Assembly: GCA_035560795.1 (NCBI GenBank)
Contig: DATMYV010000020.1
Span: 53,883 to 117,882 of the forward strand
Direction of reading: 5' to 3'
Length of the DNA stretch: 64,000 nt
Source: Longilinea sp035560795
GTDB lineage: Bacteria > Chloroflexota > Anaerolineae > Anaerolineales > Anaerolineaceae
Shown here in pieces: positions 51,895 to 60,921 of this stretch (positions are counted from its first letter, which is position 1; the number at the start of each line of letters is the position of its first letter). The notes beneath the pieces are model-generated. The model was not told where the DNA came from, ran no database searches, and saw only the letters and a program-made list of their open reading frames with translations. The position numbers were made by a program, and so were the translations under genes.

Positions 51895-53031
51895 TCACAC
51901 TGTAACTGCGGATTTTCTTCTTAAAGCGATACTTGCCGCCATCACTGTAATCATCAATGGCGGCACCCAAAAGGAAAGGTGATCGCTGTTTACGCCGGAG
52001 CGCAGCCAAACGAAGAGCAAAATGCAAACCGCGTAACCGCCGTAAAGCAGCCATGCATTTCGTTTCGTTTTCAGCTCGCCCATCAAATAAACAAACAATG
52101 GCAACAATAAAACAAAGTCCCAAGACCAGACAATCGGCGAGAATAACGGCGTCATTGCCAGGCTCCATAACAGTGCTTCTGTCCGGTTTCGGCGCATGGT
52201 AAGAAAAACGGCCAGGCAAATCCCAAGCAACAAATATAATCCGCCCAGGGGCACTGCATTCGCGCGGAAAGCTGTGCTATTCAACATTAACGCATACAGT
52301 GTCGGATATTGCCACCGGCTGTTCTCCATCAGGTTGGCAAGAAAATCCGGAATCCAACCGGGATAAAAAAGGAAAAGCGGCAGGCAAAACACAAGGATCC
52401 AAGCGATTGTTGCACCGATAACCCACATCAATTTGCGGAATCCAAATTCGCGGTAGTAAAGCACCAGGTAAGCTGGCAGGAAAAGAAAAGCCAGTTGCGG
52501 TTTTGTCAAAGAAAATGCCAGCAATGCCCCGATTAGCACTGGTTTTAGCCTGTCGAAATAGACAATCAGCAGTAAATAACCCAGGCAAATCAGCAGTGAC
52601 ACCTGACCCATGACAAATTGAGAGACCGTCGCCGGAAAGATGACCAGGATAAAAATGGCTGCTAGCCATCTCATCAAGGGTTTTACGGCAGTCCGTGTAA
52701 GCAGAAAAGCCATCCCAAAAAGCACGCTTAAATTCAGTAGTGAAAAAAGGTTGGATGCTGGTTGCAGGGGAATATAGCCGATTGGAAAAAACAACCCGAT
52801 GATTACTGGCATCCAGACGGCGTTTACGGAAGCAAAAAGGAACTTAATGCCATATGGGCTCATGTGATGGACCAATAAATTGGCCGGCCCCCACAGGTTG
52901 TTCCGAAAATCACCCCCGACCGGTAACATATGGGTCGGTATAAATTCGACCAGCAGCACAAGGAGTGCAGCGGCCAATATCAGGATGGAAAAAACCATTT
53001 TCCGGGTAATCTGGGGCAAAATTCCGGTCAT
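51895..53031 (-). CDS. GT87-type (DUF2029) membrane glycosyltransferase
   Basis: A polytopic membrane protein, 378 residues from ATG at 53031, with about ten hydrophobic helices. The extracellular loop after the first helix, GGDFRNNLWGPANLLVHHMSPYG, carries the acidic residue expected for a polyprenyl-phosphate-sugar-using GT-C enzyme, and YLLLIVYFDRLKPVLIGALLAFSLTKPQLAFLFLP matches the central GT87 pattern in part. Mannose or arabinose transfer to lipid or wall glycan is known for relatives; here it is inferred. Longer in-frame starts up to 53193 exist but add a non-hydrophobic, unconserved N-terminus. Confidence 0.75.
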   Translation of the reverse strand: MTGILPQITRKMVFSILILAAALLVLLVEFIPTHMLPVGGDFRNNLWGPANLLVHHMSPYGIKFLFASVNAVWMPVIIGLFFPIGYIPLQPASNLFSLLNLSVLFGMAFLLTRTAVKPLMRWLAAIFILVIFPATVSQFVMGQVSLLICLGYLLLIVYFDRLKPVLIGALLAFSLTKPQLAFLFLPAYLVLYYREFGFRKLMWVIGATIAWILVFCLPLFLFYPGWIPDFLANLMENSRWQYPTLYALMLNSTAFRANAVPLGGLYLLLGICLAVFLTMRRNRTEALLWSLAMTPLFSPIVWSWDFVLLLPLFVYLMGELKTKRNAWLLYGGYAVCILLFVWLRSGVNSDHLSFWVPPLMITVMAASIALRRKSAVTV

Positions 53032-53617
53032 GCGTAGGTCCGATGCAGGTAACAAGCCAACGGTGGCAAAGCGAAGCTTCCCGGACCAAAATTGGTTAGG
53101 CAGATTGTATAGAAACTCATATATTTTATTGTATGGACAATCCTTTTTTTTGTGAAGTCGTGAAAGCAAGAAATGGAAAGAATTCTTAACCACAAAAGTT
53201 GCCCAATTTCCAGGCTGGGTAAATGGGTAGATGCTGTTGGGAGTGAATTAGTGGCAAAACCACTGCGGGTACAGCATGTCAAAACAATGAATTTCCACGA
53301 CTCTCAAAAGAAAAGCCAAAAATAATTACAATGCTTTTTCAACATACCAACGATCGCTTTTGGCGGTTGAATAAAAATGGCAGTCATGGGGGAATTGGGT
53401 CGGGTATACTCAAATTCAGGGTAAGCGATGGATAATGCATTCTTTTCGTACCGGTTTTGGTACACCTGAAGTGCGGATTCCATTGCCTCTTACACCACAA
53501 AGTCGGTGGCCGGAAAAAACGTCGGTTGCATGGAACCCGCATTTACGCGACTCCTTTTGTAGGCCCATTCGTTATTACTCATATCAGCGGTGGAAAGGAC
53601 CGCGAATCCAATCAAAC
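53032..53617. other. 586-base AT-richer intergenic region
   Basis: No credible protein gene. A nested hairpin is visible at 53231-53277: outer ATGCTGT/ACAGCAT, inner AGTGG-CAAAA-CCACT. TATACT at 53404 could be a -10 for the ECF sigma gene, leaving a leader of about 200 bases; a -35 is not obvious. Confidence 0.45.
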
Positions 53618-54172
53618 ATGCTTGAAATGGACCTGGCGGAACTCACCCTCCGCGCAAAAAACGGAGACACCGCAGCTGCAGGGGAACTTTATGAGCTATG
53701 TCACCAGGATATCTACTGGTACCTCTTCTACCGGGTGGGCGACCCCCAGACCGCTGAAGACCTTACCGCTGAAGTTTTCTTGCGCATGCTACGGGGATTG
53801 CCAAACTATCAACCTCAGGGGAAGCCGGTTGAAGCCTGGTTATTCCAAATCGCCCGAAACCTCGCCATTGATCAGTACCGCTCTGACCGCCATGATGTAT
53901 CGATTGAGATAGAGGAGAACCAACCCGTGGAATCAGAAGAAATCCATAAAACAGTGGAAAAATCGCTGACTGGAGAAAACCTTCGCCGCGCGTTGGACAA
54001 ATTGAGTGCAGATCAACGGGATGTCATCATTTTGAGATTTGTGCTCGGTATGCCGATCGCAGAAGCCGCCCTCACCATCAACCGCAGCCAGGATGCCGTC
54101 AAAGCATTACAAAGGCGCGGGCTGCTGGCGCTGCGCGATCTGCTAGCCACCTGGGAGGTTTCTTATGCGTGA
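53618..54172 (+). CDS. ECF-type RNA polymerase sigma factor
   Basis: A 184-residue group IV sigma factor with region 2 at about 20-90 (DIYWYLFYRVGDPQTAED, VEAWLFQIARNLAIDQYR) and region 4 at about 125-175 (LSADQRDVIILRFVLGMP, INRSQDAVKALQRRGLLAL). ATG at 53618 is chosen as the family start; the frame is open upstream but unlike a sigma factor. It overlaps the FecR/DUF5666 gene by eight bases. Signal and regulon are unknown; the partner protein is probably its membrane-bound control. Confidence 0.9.
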   Translation: MLEMDLAELTLRAKNGDTAAAGELYELCHQDIYWYLFYRVGDPQTAEDLTAEVFLRMLRGLPNYQPQGKPVEAWLFQIARNLAIDQYRSDRHDVSIEIEENQPVESEEIHKTVEKSLTGENLRRALDKLSADQRDVIILRFVLGMPIAEAALTINRSQDAVKALQRRGLLALRDLLATWEVSYA

Positions 54173-55823
54173 CCCCGATGAACTCTTGCAGCAATCCTTT
54201 GAAGCCATCGAGAGCGGAAAACCGCTCGAAGACGTACTCCACGAACTGCCTGAGGATTCAAAGGAATTAGTGGAATTGATTCGCCTGGCATCTGTTGTCC
54301 GGGCTTTGCCGCACCCACAAATGGCCGATGCGCTGGGGCAAAAAGAGCGTATTCTTTCCGCCGCCCGCCAGACGACCATCCCGGTCGCCAGAGCTGCCAA
54401 ACCAGTGAAAATGCCCTGGTATCAGCGCATCTTTGCTGCGCCTGCCGGCCGTTGGGCGATTGGCGCCATCGCCGTGGCAATTGTCGCGTTAGCCGTAGTT
54501 CTACTGCTCGGCTCGCCAAAGAACGTCCAGGCGGCCACTGCCATGAATCTGAGCGGACAGGTTGAAATCCTGAGCGGCTCAAAATGGGTTCCGCTGGCAG
54601 AAGGTGACCTGGTTTACTCAGATGACCGTCTGCGCACCGGGCCGGATTCCTCCGCAACCCTGGTCTTCTATGAAGGCAGTCGCACAGTTATTAGCCCGGA
54701 TGCCGATCTCACCCTTTCCGTGGTGAACGGTACAGCCGGCAACGCCATTCAGGTGGTCTTCGACCAAACAGCCGGCACCACCAACCACAGCGTGGTTCCA
54801 CTGCGCGGCAAGGATAGCACCTTCCAGGTCCACACCAACACCGGCGATGCCAGCGTGCGCGGCACTTCCTTCGAAGTCAGCGTCTTCGACGGCACAAGCC
54901 GCTTCGAAGTGGATAAAGGCATGGTTCTGGTCTCCAACGACCAGAATGTCGTTCTGCTGACCGCCGGCCAGGCCTCCACCTCGGCCGAAGATTTGACCAT
55001 TTCCGATCCGGCCTTCGAATTCCGCCTGGTTGGCAACGTGACCGCGGTTGGTGAAACTGAATGGGCTGTCTCTGGCGTCACCTTCAAGGTTACTCCGCAG
55101 ACCGTCATTGCAGCCGGTGTTGAATTGGGCAGCTTCGTGGTCGTCAAAGGCCGTAACATCGATGGCGTCCGCACCGCGGACAGCATTTCCTATGTCAATG
55201 GCAACCAGAAACCGCGCCTGACCTTCACCGGCACTGTCGAGACCATCTCCGACTCGGTCTGGGTGATCAGCGGACAGACGGTTGTGATCATGCCTGAAAC
55301 GACGATCCAGGCTGGTCTTGAAGTGGGCGATGTTGTTGAAGTTCGCTTCTACATCTCTAATAACGGCGATTGGGTTGCGGAGGAAATAGAACTCCTCGAA
55401 GAAGACGAAGTACAACCGACTAAAACTGTCACCGTCACCCCAACCATAACCGGTACCGTGACTGTTACCGCGACCGCAACCGCCACCGCCACCGTTACAC
55501 CCACCGTCACCGGCACCATCGAGGTTACCCCGACGGATGAAACCGCGTGCGTCGGTGCTGACCCGCAGCCAACCGGCATGAAGCTTGCTCAGCTTTACGG
55601 TGTTCCGTATGAAGAAATCATGGGTTGGTTCTGCAAACACTACGGCTTTGGCGAGATCGACCTGGCGTATACGCTGGCACGAGCTTCGGATAAGACTGTG
55701 GCAGAAGTCTTTGCCATGCGCGAAGCAGGCATGGGCTGGGGAAACATCAAAAAGGAATTGGAGCCCATCCCCACCCCCAGGTTCAAACCTACTCACAAAG
55801 CGAAACCGACAAAGAAATCATGA
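54165..55823 (+). CDS. Membrane FecR-domain protein with DUF5666 modules, probable sigma partner
   Basis: A 552-residue single-span protein. Residues 1-75 are helical and cytoplasmic (LEDVLHELPEDSKELVELIR), probably the sigma-contacting part; the membrane helix is about 96-116. Outside follow a FecR-like beta domain (SGQVEILSGSKWVPLAEGD, STFQVHTNTGDASVRGTSFE), two DUF5666-like beta units around 285-335 and 340-400 (FTGTVETISDSVWVISGQ), a Thr/Val-rich spacer, and a C-terminal helical unit with YGVPYEEIMGWFCKHYGFGE and REAGMGWGNIKKEL. The gene overlaps the ECF sigma gene by eight bases. It probably reads an envelope signal and holds the sigma factor, though no Cys/His zinc anti-sigma site is present. 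Confidence 0.82.
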   Translation: MRDPDELLQQSFEAIESGKPLEDVLHELPEDSKELVELIRLASVVRALPHPQMADALGQKERILSAARQTTIPVARAAKPVKMPWYQRIFAAPAGRWAIGAIAVAIVALAVVLLLGSPKNVQAATAMNLSGQVEILSGSKWVPLAEGDLVYSDDRLRTGPDSSATLVFYEGSRTVISPDADLTLSVVNGTAGNAIQVVFDQTAGTTNHSVVPLRGKDSTFQVHTNTGDASVRGTSFEVSVFDGTSRFEVDKGMVLVSNDQNVVLLTAGQASTSAEDLTISDPAFEFRLVGNVTAVGETEWAVSGVTFKVTPQTVIAAGVELGSFVVVKGRNIDGVRTADSISYVNGNQKPRLTFTGTVETISDSVWVISGQTVVIMPETTIQAGLEVGDVVEVRFYISNNGDWVAEEIELLEEDEVQPTKTVTVTPTITGTVTVTATATATATVTPTVTGTIEVTPTDETACVGADPQPTGMKLAQLYGVPYEEIMGWFCKHYGFGEIDLAYTLARASDKTVAEVFAMREAGMGWGNIKKELEPIPTPRFKPTHKAKPTKKS

Positions 55824-55899
55824 TCGAAGTGGTGGGTTCTTAGGGACCTGGCTCTTTCGCCTCCAGGCCCCACCAGGGGAGAACCTGCCGCTCCATCCC

Positions 55900-55930
55900 G
55901 ACCGCCTCCGAAAGGGGGCGGTCATTTTTT
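55900..55930 (+). terminator. Rho-independent terminator after the FecR/DUF5666 gene
   Basis: GACCGCCTCC-GAAA-GGGGGCGGTC followed by ATTTTTT: a 10-base stem with one wobble pair and a T-run. Confidence 0.88.
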
Positions 55931-55956
55931 GCCCCGCCCAATGCGGATGGTATAAT
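55929..55956 (+). promoter_or_regulatory. Promoter of the DinG-like gene, probably leaderless
   Basis: TTGCCC (55929-55934), 16-base spacer, TATAAT (55951-55956). The -10 ends seven bases before the ATG, placing the transcript start at the start codon. The -35 overlaps the T-run of the preceding terminator. Confidence 0.65.
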
Positions 55957-55963
55957 CTTCCGC

Positions 55964-58759
55964 ATGCCTTCTCTCGTCGCCATCGATATTGAAACCACCG
56001 GCCTGGATTCCCAGTCTGACGCAATCATTGAAGTTGCCGCCGTTCGCTTTAACGGTCACCGGGTGGAGGCTGAATGGTCTTCACTGATCAATCCCGGGCG
56101 GCCAATCCCGCCCATGATCACGCAATTGACCAACATCAGCAACGAAATGGTGCGCAACGCCCCGCCCATGCGCGCCATTCTCAACGAGCTGGCCGATTTT
56201 GTCGGCACTGCGCCTGTGGTGGGTCACAATGTCGGTTTTGACCTATCCTTCTTGCAGCGCTACGACATTCTCAAGCTCAACGAAGTCATCGATACTTACG
56301 AACTGGCTTCTGTTTTACTCCCCACTTCCAGCCGCTACAACCTGGGCACGCTTGGCCAGCTGATGGGCATTCTCATCCCCAATTCGCACCGCGCATTGGA
56401 TGACTCACGCCTGGCACATGCTGTTTTTACCCGCCTGTATGATAAAACGCTGGAGATGCCAATTGAATTGTTGGCAGAATTCGTGCGCCTATCTGAACCC
56501 CTCAATTGGGGAGCTGGCTGGCTGTTTCAGCAAGTGCTGCGCGCGCGTGTGCGCCAGCCCATTCCCGCCCGCCGTGCCGTTTCAACCGATTATGGCGCGC
56601 TTTTTCATGAAGGCGATGAACTGCTCGGTCCGCCGCTCAATCCAGCGGCTGCTCCCACCCCGGTCGATCCGGACGAAGCCGCTGCTGTGCTGGAACACGG
56701 CGGCGTATTTGCCCACTATTTCAAATCCTTTGAATACCGTCCGCAACAGGTGGAAATGACCCGCGCCGTCGCGCAGGCACTTTCGGAGGGCTATCACTTA
56801 ATGGTTGAAGCGGGTACAGGCACTGGTAAATCCTTCGCCTACCTCGTCCCAGCCGCCATGTGGGCCTACCAGAACAATACCCGCGTCGTGATCTCCACCA
56901 ATACCATCACCCTGCAGGATCAACTGATCAAAAAAGATATTCCCGACCTGTGCGCCGCGCTCAAACTTGACCTGCGTGCGGCAGTGCTCAAGGGCCGCTC
57001 CAATTACCTTTGCCCGCGCCGCCTGGAGGGGTTGCGCCAGCGCGGACCGGAAAGCGCCGAAGAAATGCGGGTCCTGGCCAAGGTGCTGGTCTGGCTGAAC
57101 GAGGGCGGCCAGGGTGACCGCAACGATATCAATCTCAACGGCCCGGTGGAACGCGACATCTGGTCGCGTCTTTCCGCCGAGGACGAAGGCTGCAAGGCTG
57201 AGGTCTGCATGAGCCGCAATGGCGGCGCCTGTCCATTTTATATGGCCCGCCAGGCTGCACAAAGCGCTCACCTGCTGGTCGTCAACCACGCCTTGCTGCT
57301 TTCGGATGTGGTGACTGGCAGCCGGGTTTTGCCTGATTATGATTACCTGATTGTCGACGAAGGCCACCATCTAGAATCGGCCACCACCAGCGCGCTCAGC
57401 TTCCGCGTCAGCCAGGGCGACCTGACCCGCTTGCTGCGCGAAATGGGCGGCAGCGCTTCGGGGTCGCTTGGCCGCCTGCTCATGCTGACCCGCAATTTAC
57501 TGCGTCCTTCAGATTTCGCCGCGCTTAACCAGGCCGTGCAGCGCCTGACCGACCTGGCTTTCCGCCTGGAGCACGACCTTGGGCAGCTTTTCCACGCCAT
57601 TGATCTGTTTCTCGAATCCATGCGCGACGGGCAACCGGTCAGCAATTACGGACAACAGGTGCGCGTGCAATCCTCCACCCGCACGCTGCCAGCCTGGAGC
57701 GAAGTCGAAATGGGCTGGGATACGGCTGGAGAGACCTTCAAACTGCTGCTTGCACTGCTCAACCAGGTGATCCAATCCTTCGCCGAATTGGATATCCACA
57801 CCGAGGAGCTTGAAGATAATATCGGCGTTTTGGGTACGCTCACCCGCCGTTTGGGTGAAGCCAATGGTTACCTGAGCGGGATGATTGCCGCTCCGGATGC
57901 CGGTTCGATTTACTGGATCGAAGTGCCGCCAAACAACAGCCGCATCATTTTGCAGGTCGCACCGCTGCATGTTGGCCCCTTGATGGAAAAATATCTCTGG
58001 CACGAAAAATCCAGCGTCATTCTCACCTCGGCCACATTGACCACCAACAGCGAATTCGAGTACCTGCGCAGCCGTTTGAACGCCGATGAAGCCGACGAGT
58101 TGGTGGTGGGCTCGCCGTTCGATTATGAAAATGCCGCGCTGCTCTTCCTGGCGAACGATATTCCCGAACCGGCCGACGCCAGCGCTTACCAGCGCGCTGT
58201 CGAACAGTCGCTCTTGAAACTGGCCACCTCCACCGGCGGCAAATTGCTGGCGCTGTTCACATCTTATGCCCAACTCAAACGCACTGCCCAGGCCCTCGGT
58301 CCGGCGCTGGCCGAAAAAGATATTCAACTATACGAACAGGGCGAAGGTGCATCCACCAATACCCTGCTGGAAACCTTTCGGGAATCCGAACGCGCGGTTC
58401 TTTTGGGCACGCGCGCCTTCTGGGAAGGCGTAGACATCCCTGGCGAGGCGCTTTCGGTGCTGGTAATTGTCAAGCTGCCCTTCGACGTCCCTTCCGACCC
58501 GATCATCGCTGCCCGGTCAGAAACTTTCGAAGATCCTTTTAATGAATACAGCCTGCCGGAGGCCATCCTGCGTTTCCGCCAGGGTTTTGGCCGCCTCATC
58601 CGCACGCAGTCCGATCACGGCGTGGTTGCCATTCTCGACCGCCGTATCCTGACCAAGCGCTACGGCAAACTCTTCATTGAATCATTGCCGCAGTGCAAAG
58701 TGCAAATCGGCTCGCTGCGCGACCTGCCAGGATCAGCCGCACGCTGGCTCAACCTGTAA
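55964..58759 (+). CDS. dinG: DnaQ-like exonuclease / DinG helicase fusion
   Basis: A 931-residue DNA-repair protein. Residues 1 to about 165 are a DEDDh 3'-5' exonuclease (AIDIETTGLD, VVGHNVGFDLSFL, NSHRALDDSRLA). The rest is an XPD/DinG superfamily 2 helicase: Walker A EAGTGTGKSFAY near 281, VDEGHH near 464, and LLGTRAFWEGVDIPGEAL near 808. Four cysteines fit an iron-sulfur cluster (NYLCPRR near 349, then GCKAEVC and GACPF near 410-422). Exonuclease-DinG fusions are known from Bacillota, where the cluster is usually lost. It has its own promoter without leader and ends four bases from the convergent lysA stop. Confidence 0.92.
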   Translation: MPSLVAIDIETTGLDSQSDAIIEVAAVRFNGHRVEAEWSSLINPGRPIPPMITQLTNISNEMVRNAPPMRAILNELADFVGTAPVVGHNVGFDLSFLQRYDILKLNEVIDTYELASVLLPTSSRYNLGTLGQLMGILIPNSHRALDDSRLAHAVFTRLYDKTLEMPIELLAEFVRLSEPLNWGAGWLFQQVLRARVRQPIPARRAVSTDYGALFHEGDELLGPPLNPAAAPTPVDPDEAAAVLEHGGVFAHYFKSFEYRPQQVEMTRAVAQALSEGYHLMVEAGTGTGKSFAYLVPAAMWAYQNNTRVVISTNTITLQDQLIKKDIPDLCAALKLDLRAAVLKGRSNYLCPRRLEGLRQRGPESAEEMRVLAKVLVWLNEGGQGDRNDINLNGPVERDIWSRLSAEDEGCKAEVCMSRNGGACPFYMARQAAQSAHLLVVNHALLLSDVVTGSRVLPDYDYLIVDEGHHLESATTSALSFRVSQGDLTRLLREMGGSASGSLGRLLMLTRNLLRPSDFAALNQAVQRLTDLAFRLEHDLGQLFHAIDLFLESMRDGQPVSNYGQQVRVQSSTRTLPAWSEVEMGWDTAGETFKLLLALLNQVIQSFAELDIHTEELEDNIGVLGTLTRRLGEANGYLSGMIAAPDAGSIYWIEVPPNNSRIILQVAPLHVGPLMEKYLWHEKSSVILTSATLTTNSEFEYLRSRLNADEADELVVGSPFDYENAALLFLANDIPEPADASAYQRAVEQSLLKLATSTGGKLLALFTSYAQLKRTAQALGPALAEKDIQLYEQGEGASTNTLLETFRESERAVLLGTRAFWEGVDIPGEALSVLVIVKLPFDVPSDPIIAARSETFEDPFNEYSLPEAILRFRQGFGRLIRTQSDHGVVAILDRRILTKRYGKLFIESLPQCKVQIGSLRDLPGSAARWLNL

Positions 58760-58763
58760 TTTT

Positions 58764-60074
58764 TTACACTCCGGCTTCGTCCCAGTAAGGCATTGCCTCC
58801 GGTTTTTCGCGCGCCTGAAGCACTTCCACACTGCCCCCATCCAGCCATAACACCGCCGGGCGCTGCGCCAGATTATAGTTCGATGCCATGCTGATCTGGT
58901 AGGCGCCTGACACGGGGATGGCCACCAGGTCGTCGCGTTTCAGTTCAGGCAAGCCAATATTGTGGATCATGTAATCGCCAGACTCGCAGAATTTTCCCAC
59001 CAGGCTGGTTTCCCACACCGGTTCCGCATCCGGCTGGTCAACCTTGACCGCCGAGTATCGGGACTGGTACAACGCCGGGCGCGGATTATCCGCCATGCCG
59101 CCGTCCAACGCCACAATTGATTCACCGTTCGTGCCTTTTTTTGACGTACCAACGCTGTAAATCGCCACTCCGGCACGCGCCGCGATGCAGCGCCCCGGTT
59201 CAAGGATTAATTTCGGCAGCGGCCAACTTCGCCGTTCGAACTCGGTCTTGACGGTGCCTGAAGCAGCCCTGACCCAGGTGTCCAGTGGTTGATTCTGGTC
59301 CGCCGGCGTATACGGCACGCCCCAACCCCCACCCGGGCTGATTTCCTGAGGAATATAATCCATTTCTTCAGCCAGATCGCACAACCGCGAAACCGCTTCA
59401 CGGTACGGCTCCGCTTCAAATATTTGCGAACCGAGGTGCATGTGCAGCCCACTCAGCTTCAGCCAGCGGCTGGCCTTCGCCCGCTGTATACCCTCGGCTG
59501 CCTGACCGTCTTGCACCAGCAGCCCAAATTTACTGCCGGCATGGCCGGTCTGAATGGAAGGATGGGTGGAAACGTTGACGCCTGGTGTAATGCGCAGCCA
59601 GATGCGCGCTGGATTCTGCAACCGTCCGGCGATGCCCTCGAGAAAGGCTAATTCCTCCAGGCTGTCAACCACGATGGCATGCACGCCGTATTGCATTGCG
59701 CTGACCAACTCGTCTTCGGATTTGTTGTTGCCGTGAAGATGAATTCTTTCCGGTTGAAAGCCCGCCTTTTTGGCGGTAAACAGCTCCCCCAGACTGACTA
59801 CATCCACACCCAGGCCCATTTTGGCCAGTTTGCGGGCAAAACCAAGCGAGAAGTAAGCTTTTGCCGCATAGGTGATCTCCCGGTCGCCGGGGTAATGTGC
59901 GTTCAGCAGGTCTTGCAACGAACCTGCTTCCTGCCTAACGGTGGCGGCGTCATAAAGGTAAAGTGGAGTGCCCCAGGCATGGGCGAGTTCTGCCAAATCA
60001 AGGCCAGCCAGGGTCAATCCACTATTGGCTGCGCGGCCCACCGAAACAGGAAACAATTGATCGATATCGGACAT
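58764..60074 (-). CDS. lysA: Diaminopimelate decarboxylase
   Basis: PLP enzyme converting meso-diaminopimelate to lysine. The 436-residue fold-type III barrel shows GTPLYLYDAATVRQ, the PLP-lysine motif ITYAAKAYFS, HLHGNNKSEDELV, GLHMHLGSQI, SPGGGWGVPYT, LILEPGRCIAARAG and the partner-subunit FCESGDYM with the catalytic Cys. ATG at 60074 is preferred; a GTG four codons upstream is also in frame. It ends only four bases from the convergent helicase gene, leaving no room for a separate terminator. Confidence 0.95.
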   Translation of the reverse strand: MSDIDQLFPVSVGRAANSGLTLAGLDLAELAHAWGTPLYLYDAATVRQEAGSLQDLLNAHYPGDREITYAAKAYFSLGFARKLAKMGLGVDVVSLGELFTAKKAGFQPERIHLHGNNKSEDELVSAMQYGVHAIVVDSLEELAFLEGIAGRLQNPARIWLRITPGVNVSTHPSIQTGHAGSKFGLLVQDGQAAEGIQRAKASRWLKLSGLHMHLGSQIFEAEPYREAVSRLCDLAEEMDYIPQEISPGGGWGVPYTPADQNQPLDTWVRAASGTVKTEFERRSWPLPKLILEPGRCIAARAGVAIYSVGTSKKGTNGESIVALDGGMADNPRPALYQSRYSAVKVDQPDAEPVWETSLVGKFCESGDYMIHNIGLPELKRDDLVAIPVSGAYQISMASNYNLAQRPAVLWLDGGSVEVLQAREKPEAMPYWDEAGV

Positions 60075-60207
60075 TTTTCCCGCCACCCACAGATGATTCA
60101 GGGTTTCAATCCTGGACTGTGGTCATCCGGCGCAATTGTAACCCTTTTCGGGTTCACTCGGAGCCCGATCCAGTTAATATTCCTGTTCAATTCAACCGGT
60201 TTACTAA

Positions 60208-60236
60208 ATAAGAAAAGGGTGAGGTCACCCTCACCC
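60208..60236 (-). terminator. Terminator of the XRE-cupin gene
   Basis: On the minus strand GGGTGAG-GGTGAC-CTCACCC is followed by TTTTCTTATTT. It separates this gene from lysA. Confidence 0.75.
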
Positions 60237-60259
60237 TCACGGTTTCGTCAGACTGGCTC

Positions 60260-60898
60260 CTAGATGCTCTGATCCATCATACTTTCAACAGGTTTGGAAG
60301 CCAGGTGGAACTCTCCCGGACGCTCGCTTTCCTCAAAGCCTGAAATCAGGATGATGGCGTTGGCCACCGTCTGGCCCGGGTTGCGCCAGCGGTGCATCAG
60401 TTGCGCGGCAAAAATCAGGCTGTCGCCGGTCTCCAACAGGTAGCGTTCGTTTTCAATCTCATATTCCAGCGCGCCGCGCAGGCAAAAAACAAACTCGTGG
60501 CCGGAATGCAGCATACCGTGCGGACCGCTGCTGCCGCCGTTTTCCAAAGTCAGCATGAAGGCTTCCACGCGCCCGGTAAAGTATTCACCGCCCAGACCTT
60601 CCCATAGTCCGCGCGTGAAGGGCACCCGGTTTCGTTCGCTGGCCTTGCGAAAGACAATATTCTGGCGGTTCGGTTCCTGCCGGAAAAAAGCGGTAATCGG
60701 CACTTCCAAAGCACCGGCTAGCTTGGTCAACGTGCTGACGGAGGGCGAGGTCAGGTTGCGCTCGATCATGCTGAGCGCGTTCGCCGAAAGCCCGCTGCGC
60801 CGAGCCAGGGACCGCATCGACACGCCGCGCTCTTCGCGCAATCCGCGCAGCCGCAGTCCCACATCCACTGAAAGGGCTTCCCTGCCAACAATATCCAT
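60260..60898 (-). CDS. XRE-family regulator with C-terminal cupin domain
   Basis: A 212-residue DNA-binding protein. Residues about 10-66 are a Cro/C1-type helix-turn-helix (LRGLREERGVSMRSLARRSG, LSANALSMIERNLTSPSVST), and about 115-190 a small beta-barrel cupin (SGPHGMLHSGHEFVFCLRGA, LLETGDSLIFAAQLMHRWRN) with His residues that could bind metal or ligand. Such regulators often control neighbouring metabolic genes such as amino-acid or polyamine pathways; the formate ligase gene upstream ends in a terminator, so the target is uncertain. Its promoter is consensus and palindrome-flanked, pointing to autoregulation. AGAGGAGGAACG precedes the ATG. Confidence 0.9.
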   Translation of the reverse strand: MDIVGREALSVDVGLRLRGLREERGVSMRSLARRSGLSANALSMIERNLTSPSVSTLTKLAGALEVPITAFFRQEPNRQNIVFRKASERNRVPFTRGLWEGLGGEYFTGRVEAFMLTLENGGSSGPHGMLHSGHEFVFCLRGALEYEIENERYLLETGDSLIFAAQLMHRWRNPGQTVANAIILISGFEESERPGEFHLASKPVESMMDQSI

Positions 60899-60921
60899 CG
60901 TTCCTCCTCTAACAATAAAGT

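Noticed and set aside
55420..55520. Repetitive ACCG-type sequence that looks like a short tandem repeat
   Set aside because: It codes the Thr/Val-rich spacer of the FecR/DUF5666 protein; no CRISPR-like spacing.
54618..55796. 392-codon open frame antisense to the FecR/DUF5666 gene
   Set aside because: Gly/Asp-rich shadow of Thr/Val-rich sequence; the plus-strand frame has clear domains and coupling to the sigma gene.
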